Assembly (NCBI GenBank): GCA_938020565.1
Contig: CALIHP010000017.1
Span: forward strand, 1 to 8,122
Direction: 5' to 3'
Source of the DNA: an uncultured Anaerolineaceae bacterium
Lineage (GTDB): Bacteria; Chloroflexota; Anaerolineae; Anaerolineales; Anaerolineaceae
Length of the DNA: 8,122 nucleotides
Shown here: positions 6,289 to 8,122 of the stretch, one piece after another
Layout of the letters: each line of letters starts with the position of its first letter
Numbering within the stretch: the stretch's first letter is position 1
The notes under the pieces: model-generated
The model's input: only the letters and a program-made list of their open reading frames with translations
What the model was told of the DNA's origin: nothing
The model's database searches: none
Translations under genes and position numbers: made by a program

Positions 6289-6575
6289 GCTTTTTCAGGC
6301 CTCCGCGCCAAGGCCGAAATTCCTTATAGAAAGCTCCCTTTTTTGGCTCAATTCCACACGATTTCTACCCTGCGCGGCCGCCCGCTGGCGCTTCACAGCG
6401 GAAAGAACATGACAAACGTCATGCCGATTCGGGTCATTCGGCAGGGGCCGCTGCGGTCAGCTGGTTCAGGCCCAATCCATCCGCTGTCCGTCCCGCCAGA
6501 ACGACGATACCGGCTTCTGACGATTCCGCCAGATCTTATCATCGCGCCGCTTCTTTTCAGATTAGAGCCATTTAT
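6289..6575. other. Intergenic stretch without a supported gene
   Basis: Between the operon promoter and the regulator I see no convincing gene. It contains the palindrome at 6408-6423 and a short minus-strand open stretch (about 6541-6447) that reads like protein but has no start codon and follows two stop codons. A 57-codon plus-strand frame (6409-6582) shows no recognisable motif. It may hold worn remnants of an older gene. Confidence 0.4.
6408..6423. promoter_or_regulatory. Second-type operator candidate, copy 2
   Basis: CATGACAAACGTCATG is a perfect inverted repeat with 6-bp arms and a 4-bp centre. Its reverse complement, CATGACGTTTGTCATG, differs from the palindrome at 6247-6262 at only three positions. 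Two of those changes are paired and preserve the symmetry. It lies about 120 bp upstream of the operon -35 box and about 200 bp before the regulator gene, so it could be a distal site for looping or for control of the regulator. Confidence 0.45.
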
Positions 6576-6590
6576 ATGGTAGACTATATT
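6562..6590 (+). promoter_or_regulatory. Possible promoter of the LacI-type regulator
   Basis: A TATATT box at 6585-6590 lies in a short AT-rich patch, with a poor -35 match (TTAGAG, 6562-6567) 17 bp upstream. Transcription would then start near 6597 and leave a leader of about 30 nt. Overlapping boxes such as TATTAT (6587-6592) are equally possible. The weak -35 would fit low expression of a repressor. Confidence 0.3.
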
Positions 6591-6626
6591 ATATTCATCA
6601 AATCGGAGCGCGCTCAGAACCCCAAC

Positions 6627-7619
6627 ATGGCAACAACGATTCATGAAGTAGCGAAAAAAGCCGACGTCTCGATATCCACCGTCTCGCGCGTATTGAATAA
6701 CTCGAGCTACGTCAGCGGCGCAACGCGAAATAAAGTCCACGCCGCGATGGAAGAGCTCGGCTACCGGCAGAACCGCATCGCGCATTCCCTGCGCAGCCGG
6801 GAATCGAATTATATCGGGCTGATCGTTCCCGACGTTGCGAACGAATTTTTCGCGTCGCTCGCGAGTACGATCGAAAAAACGATTCGTCAGCAGGGATACA
6901 GCCTTTTCCTCTGCAACTCGACTGAGAATCAGGAAATCGAGAACCGCTATATCGAATCGCTGATGGGGAATCAGGTCCGCGGAATTATTATCGTCTCCGC
7001 CGGGAACCCGCCGGAAGACGACCTTCTTACTGCGAATATCCCGATCGTCCTGATCGACCGGTTAAGCCATGATCCCGGCCAAACGGGCTGCGTCATGATC
7101 GAGAGCGACAACCGCAAAGGCGGAGAGATCGCCGCCGAAGCGTTCCTCCGGCGCGGCGCGCGGCGCTTCCTTTTCATGGGGGATCATCGCAACATGCGCG
7201 CCATGCGGCGCCGGCGGATCGGTTTTTCTGAGACGCTCTTTCAAAACGGCATTCCAGGCAGCGATTACCATGAAATCCTGCTCCCGATTTCCGCGGCCGC
7301 AGCGCGTGAAACCGTCCGTCAGGTCTGGGCAGAAGGACCGTTCGACGCTGTATTCTGCGGAACCGACCTGCTCGCGATCGGCGCGATCAAAGGCTTTAAC
7401 GATATCGGCGTGCGCGTCCCGGACGACGTTCAGATCATCGGCTTCGACGGGATTGAATTGGGCGAGCTGACCGTTCCGTCGCTGTCGACCGTCCGTCAGG
7501 ACATCCCGCAGATGGGGCGAATCGCGGGTGAATCGATGATCCGGATGATCGCCGGAGACCCGACAAATCAGAAAACAATCCTGCCGGTAGAATTCGTCGG
7601 GCGCGGCACGACGCGTTAG
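6627..7619 (+). CDS. LacI-family transcriptional regulator, likely repressor of the sugar operon
   Basis: The 330-residue protein has the full LacI layout: an N-terminal helix-turn-helix (about residues 4-25, TIHEVAKKADVS then ISTVSRVLNN), a hinge ending AHSL with Leu55, the minor-groove leucine of the family, and a periplasmic-binding-like sugar sensor domain from about residue 62. Typical family landmarks include IGLIVPDVANEFF (63-75), VLIDR and VPDDVQIIGFDG. I start it at the ATG at 6627 because the family begins only a few residues before the helix-turn-helix. The frame is open back to 6576, but those 17 residues are not family-like. No good ribosome site precedes 6627: GGAG at 6605-6608 is 18 nt away. 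It is divergent from the sugar operon, beside a perfect LacI-type palindrome (6206-6221). I infer that it represses the operon and is released by the imported sugar or a derivative. Confidence 0.93.
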   Translation: MATTIHEVAKKADVSISTVSRVLNNSSYVSGATRNKVHAAMEELGYRQNRIAHSLRSRESNYIGLIVPDVANEFFASLASTIEKTIRQQGYSLFLCNSTENQEIENRYIESLMGNQVRGIIIVSAGNPPEDDLLTANIPIVLIDRLSHDPGQTGCVMIESDNRKGGEIAAEAFLRRGARRFLFMGDHRNMRAMRRRRIGFSETLFQNGIPGSDYHEILLPISAAAARETVRQVWAEGPFDAVFCGTDLLAIGAIKGFNDIGVRVPDDVQIIGFDGIELGELTVPSLSTVRQDIPQMGRIAGESMIRMIAGDPTNQKTILPVEFVGRGTTR

Positions 7620-7635
7620 CGTCGCCCGAAAAGGG

Positions 7636-7923
7636 TCAGCGCTTCGATCGCTGGTACGATACCCCGGCAGGCGGATTGGCAGGGACAAAGAAGTCCGCGA
7701 TATCGCCCGGCGTTCCCCTGGACCGGGGGATACTCCCGCTTCTGATACTGAACGAACGATTCACGAACCGTTTTTTTAAATTCATATTTCGCAGAATCTG
7801 ACATTCTGCGTTATCGTATGCGTTGAATATGGATATCTCTTTTTCTTTGGTTGTCGCAGGCTGAACCATCGGCGGGATTTCTCCATTCGCTGTTTTTCCC
7901 TGCGTCCCCTGTAACGCATCCAT
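7636..7923 (-). pseudogene. Doubtful or decaying minus-strand frame, unknown function
   Basis: A 95-codon frame begins with ATG at 7923, with AGGA a few bases upstream, and ends 16 bp from the regulator's stop codon on the opposite strand. I recognise no domain. The first half is charged and polar, with a stretch TTKEKEISIFNAYDNAEC that could be real protein. After it, a second frame (ATG at 7804) gives more protein-like sequence (MSDSAKYEFKKTVRESF), then the first frame again reads plausibly (GDIADFFVPANPPAG). This alternation suggests a gene broken by small indels, or simply chance open frames in GC-rich DNA. It contains an 8-bp hairpin (7790-7810) at the point where the frames swap. Confidence 0.2.
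7790..7810. repeat. Small perfect inverted repeat
   Basis: CGCAGAAT (7790-7797) and ATTCTGCG (7803-7810) form a perfect 8-bp stem with a 5-nt loop. No T-run follows on either strand, so it is not an intrinsic terminator. The nearby seven-T run (7771-7777) on the plus strand has only a weak stem before it and might loosely end the regulator transcript. Confidence 0.4.
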
Positions 7924-7965
7924 GGGAATCCTGTAAATCCTGCAGGTCCGGATTCCTGTATGGCC

Positions 7966-7994
7966 TTGACAAATGATAGCGAACAGTGTATTCT
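7966..7994 (+). promoter_or_regulatory. Promoter of a locus leaving the window to the right
   Basis: TTGACA (7966-7971) is a perfect -35 box. Seventeen bp later TATTCT (7989-7994) matches the -10 consensus at 4 of 6 positions, with transcription expected near 8001. The -10 box and part of the spacer lie inside the left arm of a perfect 44-bp palindrome, so the promoter is probably under tight control by a DNA-binding protein. Confidence 0.6.
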
Positions 7995-8021
7995 AACGAT
8001 TAATAGAATACACTGTTCGCT
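7978..8021. repeat. Perfect 44-bp palindrome (18-bp arms) over a promoter
   Basis: AGCGAACAGTGTATTCTA (7978-7995) and its exact reverse complement (8004-8021) flank an 8-nt centre. Each arm contains the near-symmetric 13-mer GAACAGTGTATTC, so the element can be read as two inverted copies of one binding site with centres 25 bp apart. The predicted transcript starts in the centre and would carry only the right arm. A DNA operator is therefore more likely than an RNA hairpin terminator for this promoter. For read-through from the left it could still fold and, with the four T at 8021-8024, weakly terminate. Confidence 0.85.
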
Positions 8022-8030
8022 TTTGGCTGT

Positions 8031-8090
8031 AAGGAGCGATTGATGCCAAAAGATAAAATTGAGAATCATGGATGTGCAAATATCATATAG
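8031..8090 (+). CDS. Tiny reading frame (15 codons) with a strong ribosome site
   Basis: AAGGAG (8031-8036) is ideally placed 6 nt before an ATG at 8043. The frame encodes only MPKDKIENHGCANII and stops at 8088-8090. It lies directly downstream of the palindromic promoter. It may be a leader peptide, or the real gene may use a different start, or a frameshift may have broken it. The peptide shows no motif I recognise. The AT-rich composition differs from the GC-rich operon to the left. Confidence 0.3.
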   Translation, partial: KERLMPKDKIENHGCANII

Positions 8091-8122
8091 TATTTACACC
8101 AAAATACAGGCGAAAAATAATA
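8068..8122 (+). CDS. Possible start of a gene running off the window (partial)
   Basis: From the ATG at 8068 a frame stays open to the last base, encoding MDVQISYSIYTKIQAKNN and continuing beyond the edge. It overlaps the 15-codon frame at 8043 in another phase, so ribosomes ending at 8090 could restart here. GAG at 8061-8063 is the only nearby ribosome-site candidate. Eighteen codons are too few to assign a family, and a chance open frame in AT-rich DNA cannot be excluded. Confidence 0.25.
   Translation, partial: MDVQISYSIYTKIQAKNN

Noticed and set aside
6172..6582. 136-codon plus-strand frame across the control region
   Set aside because: It runs through the operon promoter and three palindromes. 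Its product has no recognisable domain and it has no convincing start signal.

Overview
The window is a bacterial chromosomal segment of about 55% GC, judged by eye. It carries a cold-shock gene at the left end, a five-gene sugar import and epimerisation operon on the minus strand (about 6290 down to 590), a divergent LacI-type regulator on the plus strand (6627-7619), and an AT-richer right end where a new locus begins. The taxon cannot be fixed from the sequence. The transporter binding protein has an ordinary signal peptide and no lipobox, and the epimerase closely resembles clostridial D-allulose 3-epimerases. The whole set would fit a sugar-fermenting anaerobe such as a member of Anaerolineae (Chloroflexota), but that is a low-confidence guess.

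Left end (1-570): a sigma70-like promoter, a long structured leader with a terminator-like hairpin inside it, the 69-residue cold-shock protein (254-463), and a strong terminator (533-566) that also separates it from the convergent sugar operon.

Sugar operon (minus strand): in order of transcription, a periplasmic binding protein of the LsrB/RhaS type, a two-domain RbsA-type ATPase, two different RbsC-type permeases, and a D-allulose (D-psicose)/D-tagatose 3-epimerase with all four metal ligands at the positions known for that family. I infer that the transporter imports a ketohexose (or allose-like sugar) and the epimerase interconverts it at C3 (allulose with fructose, or tagatose with sorbose). 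No kinase is present in the window. A strong hairpin plus T-run lies between the binding-protein gene and the ATPase gene and probably lowers transcription of the membrane components relative to the binding protein.

Control region (6108-6626): a near-consensus minus-strand promoter (TTGACA, 17 bp, TATCAT), a perfect 16-bp LacI-type palindrome in the leader, and two copies of a second, different 16-bp palindrome (CATkACGkTTGTmATG), one overlapping the -10 box. This suggests control by the divergent LacI-family protein plus a second regulator not encoded here.

Right end (7620-8122): no confident gene. It holds a doubtful or decaying minus-strand reading frame and then a consensus-like promoter buried in a perfect 44-bp palindrome. 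A strong ribosome binding site and the start of a new AT-rich locus follow, and that locus runs off the window. I saw no tRNA, rRNA, CRISPR array, transposase or phage gene.
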